Shown: positions 11,038-23,392 of the stretch, piece by piece
Position numbering within the stretch: position 1 is the stretch's first letter
Layout: each line of letters begins with the position of its first letter
Assembly: GCF_000685015.1 (NCBI RefSeq)
Contig: NZ_BAYA01000001.1
Location: forward strand, 525,995 to 589,994
Origin: Paraburkholderia bannensis NBRC 103871
Lineage (GTDB): Bacteria; Pseudomonadota; Gammaproteobacteria; Burkholderiales; Burkholderiaceae
Direction: 5' to 3'
DNA length: 64,000 nucleotides
Made by a program: the position numbers and the translations under genes
The notes under the pieces: model-generated
The model's input: only the letters and a program-made list of their open reading frames with translations
Database searches by the model: none
Told to the model about the DNA's origin: nothing

Positions 11038-12377
11038 GCACGCGCCTCACGCTGCGCGCGGCTGTGCTCGCGGGTGCGCTTGCGAGTGGGCTCGCCCTGG
11101 CGCTGGCCGCCTGCGGGGGCGGCGGTGGTGCGAGCGGCGGCTCGACGTCGGGCACGGCGACGCCCGCCAGTACGCCAACAAGTACGCCCACAAGCACGCC
11201 CACCGCCAGCGCCCCCGCGGCTTCCGGCACCGGCGCCACCACGAGTACGCCGCCCGCCTCGACCACCGGCAGCGTCGCCCAGTCCTCCACGCCGAACGTA
11301 TTGCCGATCAGCGTCGCCTCGACGCCGACATCGACGCGCAATATGTTGATGGCGAGCGTCACGGTCTGCATTCCCGGCACCCGCACCTGCGCGATCGTCG
11401 ACAACGTCCAGGTCGATACCGGCTCGCAGGGGCTGCGCCTGCTCGCGTCCGCACTGCCCGCTGGCTTCGCGCTGCCGGCCGTCGCGGCCGGCGGCGGCTC
11501 CGCTCCGGCCGGCTCCTGCGCCGCCTTCGGCTCCGGCTATACCTGGGGGGCGGTGCGCAGCGCCGACGTCAAGCTCGCGGGCGAAGTCGCCTCCGCGTTG
11601 CCGATCCAGTTGATCGCCGATCCGTCGGTGCCGGGCGCGCCCAGCGCCTGCAAGAGCTTTGGCCTCGCCATGCTCAACAGCACGGTGCTGCGCTCGAACG
11701 GCATTCTCGGCGTCGGGCCGTTCGGCGCGGATTGCGGCGCAGCCTGCGTGAACGGCCCCAATAGTTCGTGGTACTACGCGTGCCCAACGGGCGCCTCCGG
11801 CAGCTGCACGCCCAGCGCCCAGCCGCTCGCGCAACAGATCAGCAACCCGGTGGCGGCGTTCGCCACCGACAACAACGGCGTCGTGATCGATCTGCCCGCG
11901 ATTCCCGCGACGGGCCAGGGCAGCGTAAGCGGATCGCTGATCTTCGGCATCGGCTCGCAGGCGAACAATGCGCTGGGCAGCGCGACGGTGCTGCGCGGCA
12001 ACTCGGTGACGGGCTTCGTGTCGACCACGACCTCGGACGGCTCGGTCTATTCGCAGAGCTATATCGACAGCGGATCGAACGGCTTTTTCTTCGCGAACAC
12101 GACGCTCACGCGCTGCGGCGTGTGGTTCTGCCCGAGTTCACCGCAAAGCCTCAGCGCGACGCTCAAGGGCGTGGACGGCGTGACGGCGAACGCGTCGCTG
12201 TCGGTGGCCAACGCGACATCGCTGTTCGCCACCGGCAACTGGGCCTTCAATGATCTCGCGGGGTACAACGGCAGCGCGTTTGGCTGGGGACTGCCGTTTT
12301 TCTTCGGACGGCGCGTGTACACGGCCATCGAGGCGCAGACGACGCCCGCGGGTGCGGGGCCGTACTACGCGTTTTGA
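11034..12377 (+). CDS. DUF3443 lipoprotein with pepsin-like Asp motifs
   Basis: A 447-residue lipoprotein: signal peptide with lipobox L-A-A-C (about residue 27), a Gly/Ser/Thr/Pro low-complexity linker with TPTS repeats to about residue 85, then a globular domain. Two aspartic-protease-like motifs stand 217 residues apart: 'VQVDTGSQGLRLL' (Asp128) and 'SYIDSGSNGFFF' (Asp345), the D-T/S-G spacing expected of a bilobal pepsin-type fold. Cys residues in the domain could form disulfides. DUF3443 has no assigned activity that I know of; the protease reading is an inference from motifs. It overlaps the DUF2844 gene by four bases and is certainly co-transcribed with it. Confidence 0.85.
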   Translation: MSTRLTLRAAVLAGALASGLALALAACGGGGGASGGSTSGTATPASTPTSTPTSTPTASAPAASGTGATTSTPPASTTGSVAQSSTPNVLPISVASTPTSTRNMLMASVTVCIPGTRTCAIVDNVQVDTGSQGLRLLASALPAGFALPAVAAGGGSAPAGSCAAFGSGYTWGAVRSADVKLAGEVASALPIQLIADPSVPGAPSACKSFGLAMLNSTVLRSNGILGVGPFGADCGAACVNGPNSSWYYACPTGASGSCTPSAQPLAQQISNPVAAFATDNNGVVIDLPAIPATGQGSVSGSLIFGIGSQANNALGSATVLRGNSVTGFVSTTTSDGSVYSQSYIDSGSNGFFFANTTLTRCGVWFCPSSPQSLSATLKGVDGVTANASLSVANATSLFATGNWAFNDLAGYNGSAFGWGLPFFFGRRVYTAIEAQTTPAGAGPYYAF

Positions 12378-12411
12378 GCCTGGCGGGCGTTATCGACGTC
12401 CAGTATCGACG

Positions 12412-12987
12412 TCAGTTTGCCTGGGCATCCGAAGCGGGCGTGGTTTTCGCCAGCGCCGCGGGCGAGAGCCAGTGGAACGAGGTGAGCGCGCCGGTGTGGT
12501 CGTAGACGCACTCGGCGGCGGTTTGCGGAGGCGGCGTCTTGTGCAGGCCGAGCTTCGCGACAATGATCGCGATGGGCGTAGTGGGCTTGGGCTCTTCAGC
12601 TTGGGGCGCGGACGCTACGACCACGGCGCTCGCCGCCGAAGCGCCTGCCGCGAATGTCGCATGCTGCTTTGCGGTGGCGCCCGACGCCGCCGATGCAGGC
12701 GCCGCCGCAGCCGTTGCCGCGGAAGCCGCAGAAGAGTCAGAAGCAGCCGAAGCCGCCGCCGCCGAAGCCGGCAACGCGCCGCGCTTGAGCTGACCTTCGA
12801 TCACGACGCGCTGGCCGCGATACGCGACCGCTGTGTGCGTCACCGAGAGTTCGCCCTGCGACGTCTGGGCGAGCCGGGAGCGCATCTCCTGTTCGCAGGC
12901 GCTGGGGTTCTGGTACTGCGCAACGCAGCCCGCGAGCAGGGTGGCGCCGGCCGCGAGGCCGACGAGACAGGCATTCCGTTTCTTCAT
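12412..12987 (-). CDS. Ala-rich lipoprotein of unknown function
   Basis: A 191-residue protein read from MKKRNACLVGLAAGATLLAG with lipobox L-A-G-C. A short N-terminal domain with 'YQNPSACEQEMRSRLAQTS' and 'VAYRGQRVVIEGQLKR' is followed by an Ala/Ser/Thr linker of about 60 residues and a C-terminal segment with 'TAAECVYDHTGALTSFHWLS'. Two Cys in the mature part could pair. I recognise no family. The start at the signal peptide Met was preferred over an ATG 27 bases upstream. It converges with the DUF3443 gene, only 34 bases away. Confidence 0.72.
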   Translation of the reverse strand: MKKRNACLVGLAAGATLLAGCVAQYQNPSACEQEMRSRLAQTSQGELSVTHTAVAYRGQRVVIEGQLKRGALPASAAAASAASDSSAASAATAAAAPASAASGATAKQHATFAAGASAASAVVVASAPQAEEPKPTTPIAIIVAKLGLHKTPPPQTAAECVYDHTGALTSFHWLSPAALAKTTPASDAQAN

Positions 12988-13119
12988 CGCTCTTGTCGCT
13001 GTATTCGCTGTCATCGCGCGAGGCGCGCGGTTGGGTTTTCAGGCTGCGGCAATTGTAGCTTACGGGCCGAACGGCCGAATGGCGGAGCGGCCCGCCGCGC
13101 GAGCCTGCTATCATCGCGG

Positions 13120-13135
13120 CTGTATATCCATACAG
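13120..13135 (+). promoter_or_regulatory. LexA (SOS) box upstream of the FAN1-helicase operon
   Basis: CTGTATATCCATACAG fits the CTGT-N8-ACAG proteobacterial SOS box perfectly. It ends on the first base of the most upstream possible GTG start of the nuclease gene, so LexA binding would cover the transcription start region. The TATATC inside the box could be the -10 element. Confidence 0.8.
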
Positions 13136-14892
13136 TGCCGCGCGTGCTTCCCGACTCCCCCGCTCCGTTTTATTACCTCGCCAACTTCGAGCGCGCGCTC
13201 GGCTGGCTCGGCGCGCGCTGCGCCGACCTGTTCGACGACGCCGAGCAGCGCTTCGTGCAAGGCTTCGGCGCCCTGCCCCGCGCCTCGCGCGCGCTGTTCG
13301 TCCGGATGCTGATGCGCAAAGGCCCGCAGTTCCGCGCGAGCAAGCTCGACTATGCCGAGATTGGCTGCCCGCGCGCGGCGGCGACGCACCTGATCGAGGC
13401 GGGCTGGCTCGACGGCGTGCCGGTGCTCGAATTCGACGCGCTCGCGGCGCTGGTCACGCGGGCGGAACTACAGACGCTCGCCGTGCGGCTGCTGGCCGAG
13501 GCGCACGAGGACGCCGCCGGATTCGACGCACTGCGCGCGCTGAACCTGCGCTCCGCTACCCGAACGGCGATGCTTGACGCGCTCACCGTCGCCGCTCCGG
13601 CAGCACGCGGCTGGGACGCGTGGTTTCCCGACTCGCCGGATACGGTGCTCCACTTCGCCGTCACTGCGCTGTGCGAACGGCTGCGCCTGATGTTCTTCGG
13701 CAACCTGCGCCAGGACTGGAGCGAATTCGTGCTCGCCGATCTGGGCGTGTACCGCTACGAACCAGTGCCGCTCGACGGCGCGTCGCGGGCGTTCCAGCAG
13801 CGCGCGGACATCGACGCCTATCTGGCGCTGCGCGACTGCCGCGACGCCTTCGATCTCGCGCCACAGGAGCAGCACGCCGATGTGCTCGCCGCCGCGCTCG
13901 ACATCCTCGACGCCCTCGCCCCGCACACGCATCCCAACGCCTGGCTGCGCGCGCGCCATGATCGCGTGCGCCACGCGGCGGGCCAGGCGGCCGAAAAACT
14001 GGGCGACGCGGCGCTTGCGATGCGCGCCTACCAAACGTGCGGCCACCCGGAATCGCGCTATCGCCGCGTGCGCGTGCTGGAGCAACTGGGCCGCCGCGAC
14101 GACGCCTGCGCGCTTGCCGAGACCATCGCCGCCGCGCCCGCGAACGAGGAAGAGGCGCAGCGCGCCGCACGCACGCTGGGCCGCCTGACACGCAAGCGCG
14201 CGACGGTCAGGCGTGAACACGCCGCCGATACCGCACCGACGCATACGTCGATCGAACTCACGCTGCCTGCCGAATACGTCCATCTACGTGTGGAAGAAGC
14301 CTCGCGCCGCGCGCTCGCCAGCGACGCCGCGCCCGTGTTCTACGTCGAAAACACGCTGATCACCGGCCTCTTCGGCCTGCTCTGCTGGCCCGCGCTGTTC
14401 GCGCCGTTGCCAGGCGCGTTCTTCCATCCGTTTCAGCGTGGCCCCGCCGATCTCCACGCCGCCGATTTCGTCACACGCCGCGCTGCGCTGTTCGCCGCCT
14501 GCCTCGCGGAACTCGAAACGGGCGCCTATCGCGCGACCATCAAGCAGCGCTTCGCCGATAAATACGGCACGCAATCGCCGTTCGTGGCGTGGCCCGCGCT
14601 CGACGACGCGCTGCTTGCGCTGGCGCTCGACTGCTTTCCCGCGGCCCATCTGCGCTTGTGGTTCGAGCGCCTGTTGCGCGAACCGGCCGCGAATCGTTCG
14701 GGGCTGCCCGACCTCGTGCGCTTCTGGCCAGGCGAGCGCCGCTACGAGTTGATCGAAGTCAAGGGCCCCGGCGACCGCTTGCAGGACAACCAGCGCCGCT
14801 GGCTCGCTTACTGCGCCGCTCACGGCATGCCTGTGACCGTGTTGCAGGCGCGCTGGGCAAGCCGCGAAACCACGGCGGCGCTGGCGCCATGA
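13135..14892 (+). CDS. FAN1-type structure-specific nuclease with C-terminal VRR-NUC domain
   Basis: About 585 residues. The C-terminal VRR-NUC domain (roughly residues 470-580) has the PD-(D/E)XK core 'GLPDLVRFWPGERRYELIEV' followed by K-G-P and 'QDNQRRWL'. The N-terminal 'PFYYLANFERALGWLGARC' and 'ALPRASRALFVRMLMRKGPQ' match the start of bacterial FAN1 proteins, and a TPR-like middle is present. Family knowledge: FAN1 cleaves 5' flaps and unhooks interstrand crosslinks. No ATG fits; GTG at 13135 or GTG at 13144 are the candidates, the first overlapping the LexA box. The stop overlaps the helicase ATG by four bases, so the two are co-translated, probably under SOS control. Confidence 0.88.
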   Translation: MPRVLPDSPAPFYYLANFERALGWLGARCADLFDDAEQRFVQGFGALPRASRALFVRMLMRKGPQFRASKLDYAEIGCPRAAATHLIEAGWLDGVPVLEFDALAALVTRAELQTLAVRLLAEAHEDAAGFDALRALNLRSATRTAMLDALTVAAPAARGWDAWFPDSPDTVLHFAVTALCERLRLMFFGNLRQDWSEFVLADLGVYRYEPVPLDGASRAFQQRADIDAYLALRDCRDAFDLAPQEQHADVLAAALDILDALAPHTHPNAWLRARHDRVRHAAGQAAEKLGDAALAMRAYQTCGHPESRYRRVRVLEQLGRRDDACALAETIAAAPANEEEAQRAARTLGRLTRKRATVRREHAADTAPTHTSIELTLPAEYVHLRVEEASRRALASDAAPVFYVENTLITGLFGLLCWPALFAPLPGAFFHPFQRGPADLHAADFVTRRAALFAACLAELETGAYRATIKQRFADKYGTQSPFVAWPALDDALLALALDCFPAAHLRLWFERLLREPAANRSGLPDLVRFWPGERRYELIEVKGPGDRLQDNQRRWLAYCAAHGMPVTVLQARWASRETTAALAP

Positions 14893-17171
14893 CGTACACC
14901 GTCGCGGTTCGCACGCTCTGCGAATTCACCGCCAAACGCGGCGACCTCGACCTGCGCTTCACGCCCTCGCCCGACGCAAGCGAAGGCCGCGCGGGCCACG
15001 CCGCCATCGCCAAACGGCGCCCCGCCGGCTACGAAACCGAAATCGCCTTGAGCGGCAGCTTCGGCGCACTCACCGTGCGCGGGCGTGCCGACGGCTACGA
15101 TCCCGCGCGCCACCGGCTCGAAGAGTTCAAGACCTATCGCGGCGATCTCGACGCGATGCGCGAAAATCAGCGCGCGCTGCACTGGGCGCAACTGCGCGTG
15201 TATGGCGCGCTGATGTGCGAGAAGCTTGGCCTCGACACGCTCGAACTCGCGCTCGTCTACTACGACATCGGCTCGGGCCGCGAGACCGCGCTCGTCGAGC
15301 AAGCCAGCGCCCAGCAATTGCGCGCGGGTTTCGAAGCGCAATGTGCGCGTTTCGTCGCGTGGGCCGAACAGGAAAGCGCGCACCGCATCACGCGCGATAC
15401 GGCGCTCGGCGAACTGCGCCTGCCCTATGCGACCTTTCGCCAGGGCCAGCGCGATCTCGCCGAAGCGGTCTGGCGCGCCGCCACGCAAGGCCGCTGTCTG
15501 CTCGCGCAGGCGCCCACCGGCATCGGCAAGACCATCGGCACGCTGTTCCCGCAGTTGAAGGCCTGTGCACGCGGCACCATCGACAAGGTGCTGTTTCTGA
15601 GCGCGAAAAGTCCGGGCCGCCAGCTTGCGCTCGACGCACTCGAAACGCTTGCCGACGCCCATGCACAGGACGGCGCGACGCTGCCGCTGCGCGTGCTGGA
15701 ACTCGTTGCGCGCGACAAGGCCTGCGAGCATCCCGAACTCGCGTGTCACGGGCAATCGTGTCCGCTTGCGCGCGGCTTCTACGACCGCCTGCCCGCTGCG
15801 CGAGACGCCGCCATCGCGCGCGTGAATCTCACACGCGAAACGCTGCGCGAAGTCGCACGCGAACACGCGGTCTGCCCGTATTACCTCGGCCAGGAACTCG
15901 CGCGCTGGAGCGACGTCATCGTCGGCGACTACAACTATTACTTCGACGTCAGTGCGATGTTGTTCATGCTCGGCGCGCACAACCAGTGGCGCATGAGCCT
16001 GCTCGTCGACGAGGCGCACAACCTGCCCGAACGCGCCCGCGCGATGTATTCCGCCGAACTCGTGCAGACGCGCGTGGATGCCGTCCGGCGCGCTGCGAGC
16101 GCGCCGGTCAAACGCGCGCTCACACGTCTTTCGCGCCACTGGACTGAGCAGAACGCAATCGCGCCCGATGCGTGGCGCGCGAGCGATGCCTTGCCCGATG
16201 GACTGATCGCCGCGCTAGGCGACGTGATTGCCGCGATCGGCGATCAACTTGCGGAACCGGCGCTCGTGCGCGACCCGGAACTCGAACGCTTCTACTTCGA
16301 CGCGCTGCATTTCGTGCGGCTTGCGGAGCGCTTCGACTCGCAGTCGATGTTCGACGTAACGCCATTGCCTGCTTTTAACGCGAAGGCGAATACAAAAAAA
16401 CCACGCTCAACCCTCTGCATCCGCAATCTCGTGCCGGCCAACGCATTGCGGCCCCGGGTGGCCGCCGCGCATAGCGTGACGCTGTTCTCGGCGACGCTTG
16501 CACCCGCGCACTTTTACGCCGATATGCTCGGCTTGCCCGCAAACACCGTTCAGGTCGAAATCGGCACGCCGTTTCGCGCGGAGCAACTCGACGTGCAGAT
16601 CGCACGCGATATCTCGACGCGCTACAAGGATCGCGCGCGCTCGCTCGATACGCTCGTCGAACGTGTCGCGCGCCAGTACGCGGCGCGGCCCGGCAATTAC
16701 CTGTGCTTCTTCAGCAGCTACGACTATCTCCAGCAGGCCGCCGGGGTGTTCGTCGCGCGCCATCCTCACGTCGAGACGTGGATGCAGTCGCGCACGATGG
16801 ACGAGGCGCAGCAACAGGGATTCGTGGCGCGTTTCGTCGAAGGCGGCTGCGGTATCGGCTTTGCAGTGCTGGGCGGTGCGTTTGGCGAAGGCATCGACCT
16901 GCCGGGCACGCGCCTGATCGGCACCTTCATCGCGACGCTGGGCATGCCGCAGGTGAATCCCGTCAACGAGGCGATGCGCGAGCGCATGGACGCGCTCTAT
17001 GGTGCGGGCTTCGACTACACCTATCTGATTCCTGGCTTGCGCAAGGTTGTGCAGGCGGCAGGCCGTGTGATTCGCAGCGAAGTGGACAGCGGTGTCGTGC
17101 ATCTGCTCGACGACCGCTTCGCGCGGCCCGATGTGCGTGCGTTGCTGCCTGCGTGGTGGGATATTTCCTGA
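14889..17171 (+). CDS. XPD/DinG-family Fe-S DNA helicase with N-terminal PD-(D/E)XK-like domain
   Basis: A 760-residue superfamily 2 helicase. The N-terminal 110 residues show a Cas4/RecB-like nuclease pattern: Asp68, Glu79-x-Lys81 in 'LEEFKTYRGDLD', then Gln101...Tyr105. The helicase follows: Walker A 'APTGIGKTIGTLFP' (about residue 210), Fe-S cysteines in 'KACEHPELACHGQSCPLA' and 'AVCPYYLGQE', the DEAH box 'LLVDEAHNLPERAR', and a C-terminal motif VI region 'VQAAGRVIRSEVDSGVV'. Family knowledge: XPD/DinG helicases unwind 5'-3' and handle D-loops, R-loops and repair intermediates. It is coupled to the FAN1 gene by ATGA, which suggests a joint crosslink or branched-DNA repair role. Confidence 0.9.
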   Translation: MTYTVAVRTLCEFTAKRGDLDLRFTPSPDASEGRAGHAAIAKRRPAGYETEIALSGSFGALTVRGRADGYDPARHRLEEFKTYRGDLDAMRENQRALHWAQLRVYGALMCEKLGLDTLELALVYYDIGSGRETALVEQASAQQLRAGFEAQCARFVAWAEQESAHRITRDTALGELRLPYATFRQGQRDLAEAVWRAATQGRCLLAQAPTGIGKTIGTLFPQLKACARGTIDKVLFLSAKSPGRQLALDALETLADAHAQDGATLPLRVLELVARDKACEHPELACHGQSCPLARGFYDRLPAARDAAIARVNLTRETLREVAREHAVCPYYLGQELARWSDVIVGDYNYYFDVSAMLFMLGAHNQWRMSLLVDEAHNLPERARAMYSAELVQTRVDAVRRAASAPVKRALTRLSRHWTEQNAIAPDAWRASDALPDGLIAALGDVIAAIGDQLAEPALVRDPELERFYFDALHFVRLAERFDSQSMFDVTPLPAFNAKANTKKPRSTLCIRNLVPANALRPRVAAAHSVTLFSATLAPAHFYADMLGLPANTVQVEIGTPFRAEQLDVQIARDISTRYKDRARSLDTLVERVARQYAARPGNYLCFFSSYDYLQQAAGVFVARHPHVETWMQSRTMDEAQQQGFVARFVEGGCGIGFAVLGGAFGEGIDLPGTRLIGTFIATLGMPQVNPVNEAMRERMDALYGAGFDYTYLIPGLRKVVQAAGRVIRSEVDSGVVHLLDDRFARPDVRALLPAWWDIS

Positions 17172-17208
17172 CGCGCGATTAATACGGATTCCATATCAAC
17201 TGTCGCAA

Positions 17209-17242
17209 AGCAAAGCAGCGCCGATGACGGCGCTGCTTCTTT
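17209..17242. terminator. Bidirectional intrinsic terminator
   Basis: AAGCAGCGCC (17213-17222) / GGCGCTGCTT (17229-17238) with a 6-base loop, an A-rich left flank and CTTT to the right. It sits between the convergent helicase and Clp-family genes. Confidence 0.7.
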
Positions 17243-17257
17243 CACCTCATCGACGCA

Positions 17258-20107
<2,850 letters not shown>

Positions 20108-20562
20108 GGTCGACTCGTCTCCAGTTCGGCGCCGTATCGCGGCATGCGAAACGGCACGACGCATCGCGGGGATGCATCGGAAATGTGACAGGCGGCAGCG
20201 CGTCGCACAGATGGAAGCCGATTGAGGCTCATCGGAACAGATCGATACGACTACGCAGATTGCGCGAAACGTGCGGCGCCGCGGCGGGCGGTAGCGACTA
20301 CGGCGACATGACGCTTGAACATCGCATCACATGCAACGCAGCCACACGACGAATCGATTGTGGCAGGAATCCGAACGTCGCGTTTGCAGCGTGCAAAGGC
20401 CAAACAAAATGCCAGATGCCGCCCAAAAGAAAGCGGGCGGGATTGGCGCCCCGCCCGGAGTGCGCGACTGGAAGCGCGCGAGGAGAACAACCTGAAACAC
20501 CTGCGATTGCGGATTTTCTACGTCATACGAATATCGCGAGGTTTGCTATCGTCGCGACACCC
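20108..20562. other. Intergenic region between Clp-family gene and xylH
   Basis: 455 bases, no gene supported. It holds the promoter side of the Clp-family gene (20108-20300) and the 3' untranslated end of the xylFGH transcript with its terminator at 20424-20457. Confidence 0.4.
20424..20457 (-). terminator. Intrinsic terminator of the xylFGH operon
   Basis: Stem CGGGCGGG (20434-20441) / CCCGCCCG (20450-20457), loop of 8. On the minus strand it is followed by CTTTCTTTTGGGC. It lies 105 bases after the xylH stop. Confidence 0.65.
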
Positions 20563-21762
20563 TCAACGCCGGTTCGATCCCGACACCACGTCGACCCACA
20601 CGGCCAGCACGAGAATGCCGCCCTTCACGATCATCTGCCAATAGGCGTCCACGTCGAGCATCGACATGCCATTGTCGAGACTCGCCATCACAAGCGCGCC
20701 GATCAACGCGCCATAGACGGTGCCGGAACCGCCACGCATCGACGTGCCGCCGATGAAGCACGCGGCGATCGCATCAAGCTCGCCCATCGTGCCAGCCGAA
20801 GGCGAGCCCGCCGCGAGCCGCGCGGTATTGACCATGCCCGCGACCGCGCACATCAGCCCCATCAACGCGAAGATCGCAAGCTTCACGCGGTTCGTGTTGA
20901 CGCCCGAAAGACGCGTCGCTTCGAGGTTCGATCCGACCGCATAAATGCGGCGGCCAAACACCGTTTGCGTCGCGATCCACGTAAAGATGCCGAGCAGCGC
21001 GAGCAGCAACAGCACAGGCACCGGGATGCCGCCGTAGCTGTCGAGCATCACCACGAACGCCAGCACGATCGCACCCGCGCCGACGATCTTCACGCCGTCC
21101 TGCCAGAGCGGCACGACGCTCAACTGATAACGCCGCCGGTTCGCGCGCTGGCGTACCGTGAGCAACGCGAGCAGCACGAACAGCGCGAAGGCCAGCACGT
21201 CGCCGACGATACGCGGCAGATAGCCTTGCCCGATAAACACAAAGGAATCCGAAACAGGTGCGATCGTCGAACCGCCCGTGATGCCTAGCAGCACGCCGCG
21301 AAACGCCAGCATGCCCCCCAGCCCGACGATGAACGATGGCACGCGCCGATACGTCGACCACCAGCCGTTGAAGAGGCCCACCAGCACGCCCAGCGCCAGC
21401 ACCACCGGCACCGTCACGCCAATCGGCCAATGACGGTTCACGTCGAGGATCGCCGCCACGCCGCCCAGCAAGCCGAGCAGCGAGCCCACCGACAAATCGA
21501 TTTCGCCGGCGATGATGACGAACACCATCCCGCACGCGAGCATGCCGGTAATCGACATCTGCCGCAGCAGGTTCGAGACATTGCGCGGCGTGACGAACGC
21601 ACCGTGCGTCAGCACCGAAAAGAACACCCAGATGGCGGCCACGGCCAGCAACAGGGCGAGGATCTTGTAGCGCGCAAACAGTTGCTGAAAACGCATGCCG
21701 ACGCCATTGCCGCCGGTCAACTGGTCTTCGCGCGCGCCTTGAGTCGTGACGTCCGGGGTCAT
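20563..21762 (-). CDS. xylH: D-xylose ABC transporter permease XylH
   Basis: A 399-residue permease with about ten transmembrane segments. The family signature '[20 protein letters not shown]' is intact, as are '[20 protein letters not shown]' and '[20 protein letters not shown]'. It starts [20 protein letters not shown] with a hydrophilic head of about 30 residues. Role: membrane channel subunit of the high-affinity xylose importer. The ATG overlaps the xylG stop by four bases (21759-21762), so it is translationally coupled to the ATPase. Last gene of the xylFGH transcript. Confidence 0.96.
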   Translation of the reverse strand: MTPDVTTQGAREDQLTGGNGVGMRFQQLFARYKILALLLAVAAIWVFFSVLTHGAFVTPRNVSNLLRQMSITGMLACGMVFVIIAGEIDLSVGSLLGLLGGVAAILDVNRHWPIGVTVPVVLALGVLVGLFNGWWSTYRRVPSFIVGLGGMLAFRGVLLGITGGSTIAPVSDSFVFIGQGYLPRIVGDVLAFALFVLLALLTVRQRANRRRYQLSVVPLWQDGVKIVGAGAIVLAFVVMLDSYGGIPVPVLLLLALLGIFTWIATQTVFGRRIYAVGSNLEATRLSGVNTNRVKLAIFALMGLMCAVAGMVNTARLAAGSPSAGTMGELDAIAACFIGGTSMRGGSGTVYGALIGALVMASLDNGMSMLDVDAYWQMIVKGGILVLAVWVDVVSGSNRR

Positions 21763-23312
21763 GCTGCACTCGCTGAAAGAGTTTGGGCGCGCGCGTTCTG
21801 GATCGCAGCGCCAAGAATATGTTCCTGCGTGAGGCCGTCGTTGACGAAGTCGCCACGCACCTCGCCCTCTCCGATCACGAGCACGCGGTCGCTGATGCCG
21901 AGCACTTCCGGCAACTCGGACGACACCATCACGATGGCCACGCCGCGTTTTGCGAGCTGGAACACGAGCTTGTAGATTTCGTATTTCGCGCCGACGTCGA
22001 CGCCGCGCGTGGGTTCGTCGAGGATCAGCACCTTCGGTTCGGTCAGCAGCATCTTGGTGAGCACGGCCTTCTGCTGGTTGCCGCCCGACAGGCTCGCGAT
22101 GGACAGCATGGGATTGGCCGCGCGCACGGAAAGACGCTGCATTTCCGTGCGAATCGTGTCGAGTTCCGCGGCGGCGTCGATACGCCCATGCTTCGCGAAG
22201 CGCTCCAGCACGGACAACGTGATGTTGTGCCCCACGCCCAGTTGCGGCACGATGCCGTGGCGCTTGCGGTCTTCGGGCACCATCGCGATACCGGCGCGAA
22301 TCGCGTCGAGCGGCGCGCGTATCCTGAGCGGCTTGCCGTCGAGCAGCACCGTCGCCGTGCAATTGCCTTCATACGCGCCGAAGATCGCCTGCATCGTTTC
22401 CGTGCGCCCCGCGCCCACGAGTCCCGCCACGCCCAGAATCTCGCCACGTCGCACCGAGAACGACACATCGTTCACGCGCTTGCGGCGCGGATTCGTCACG
22501 TCGTAACACGTCACGTTGCGCGCCTCGAACAGCACCTCGCCGATCTCGTGCGGCTCACGCGGAAAGAGGTTCTTGATCTCACGCCCCACCATCATCGCGA
22601 TGATGCGGTCGGTGGTGAGCGACGCCATCGGCTCGGTGGCGACATGTCGGCCGTCGCGGATCACGCTGACCGTATCGCACACGGCCTCCACCTCGTCGAG
22701 CTTGTGCGAGATGTAGACGCAGGCCACGCCGCGCCGCTTCAGGTCGCGCACGATATCGAGCAGGATTTTCGTTTCCGCCGCCGTCAGCGACGACGACGGT
22801 TCGTCGAGAATCAGCAGCTTCGCGCGCTTGTTGAGCGCCTTGGCAATCTCGATCAACTGCTGATGGCCGCCGCCGTAGTTCATCACCGGCTGCGCGACGT
22901 TGATCGCATCGATGTTGAGTTCGCGCAGCAGTTCGTCGGCGCGCTGATACATCGCCGCGTAATTCATGCGCCCGCCCGGCAGCGTGATTTCGTTGCCGAG
23001 AAAGATGTTCTCCGCCACCGACAGCTCGGGCACCAGCATCAGCTCCTGATGGATGATGACGATGCCCGCGCGCTCCGTGTCGCGCACGCTGTGCGCTTCG
23101 AGCGGCGCGCCTTCCCAGCGGATCTCGCCGCTCCACGTCCCGTGCGGATAGACGCCCGAGAGCACCTTCATCAGCGTGGACTTGCCCGCGCCGTTCTCGC
23201 CGCACAGGCCCACGCATTCACCGGGCCGCACCGTGAGGTCGATGCCGTCGAGCGCCTTCACGCCCGCGAAGGATTTGACGATGCCGCGCATCGTCAGCAA
23301 GGGTTCGGTCAT
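21759..23312 (-). CDS. xylG: D-xylose ABC transporter ATP-binding protein XylG
   Basis: A 517-residue double ABC ATPase. Half 1 has Walker A '[16 protein letters not shown]' and Walker B '[12 protein letters not shown]'. Half 2 has a degenerate Walker A '[16 protein letters not shown]' (Lys replaced by Arg, as usual in sugar ABC ATPases of this class), signature '[16 protein letters not shown]' and Walker B '[20 protein letters not shown]'. It starts [20 protein letters not shown]. Role: energises xylose import. The gene follows xylF by 80 bases and overlaps xylH. Confidence 0.96.
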   Translation of the reverse strand: MTEPLLTMRGIVKSFAGVKALDGIDLTVRPGECVGLCGENGAGKSTLMKVLSGVYPHGTWSGEIRWEGAPLEAHSVRDTERAGIVIIHQELMLVPELSVAENIFLGNEITLPGGRMNYAAMYQRADELLRELNIDAINVAQPVMNYGGGHQQLIEIAKALNKRAKLLILDEPSSSLTAAETKILLDIVRDLKRRGVACVYISHKLDEVEAVCDTVSVIRDGRHVATEPMASLTTDRIIAMMVGREIKNLFPREPHEIGEVLFEARNVTCYDVTNPRRKRVNDVSFSVRRGEILGVAGLVGAGRTETMQAIFGAYEGNCTATVLLDGKPLRIRAPLDAIRAGIAMVPEDRKRHGIVPQLGVGHNITLSVLERFAKHGRIDAAAELDTIRTEMQRLSVRAANPMLSIASLSGGNQQKAVLTKMLLTEPKVLILDEPTRGVDVGAKYEIYKLVFQLAKRGVAIVMVSSELPEVLGISDRVLVIGEGEVRGDFVNDGLTQEHILGAAIQNARAQTLSASAA

Positions 23313-23392
23313 ACGCTTGTTTGCCCGCGTTGTGAGCCCGCGCACGACTGCATCGTCGCGCGCGGGACGCCTGGTTGCCCGGCTCGCCCGAA

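Noticed and set aside
12250..13134. N-terminal extension of the FAN1 gene (continuous frame back to 12250)
   Set aside because: Arg-rich shadow of the opposite-strand lipoprotein gene; similarity and the SOS box place the start near 13135.
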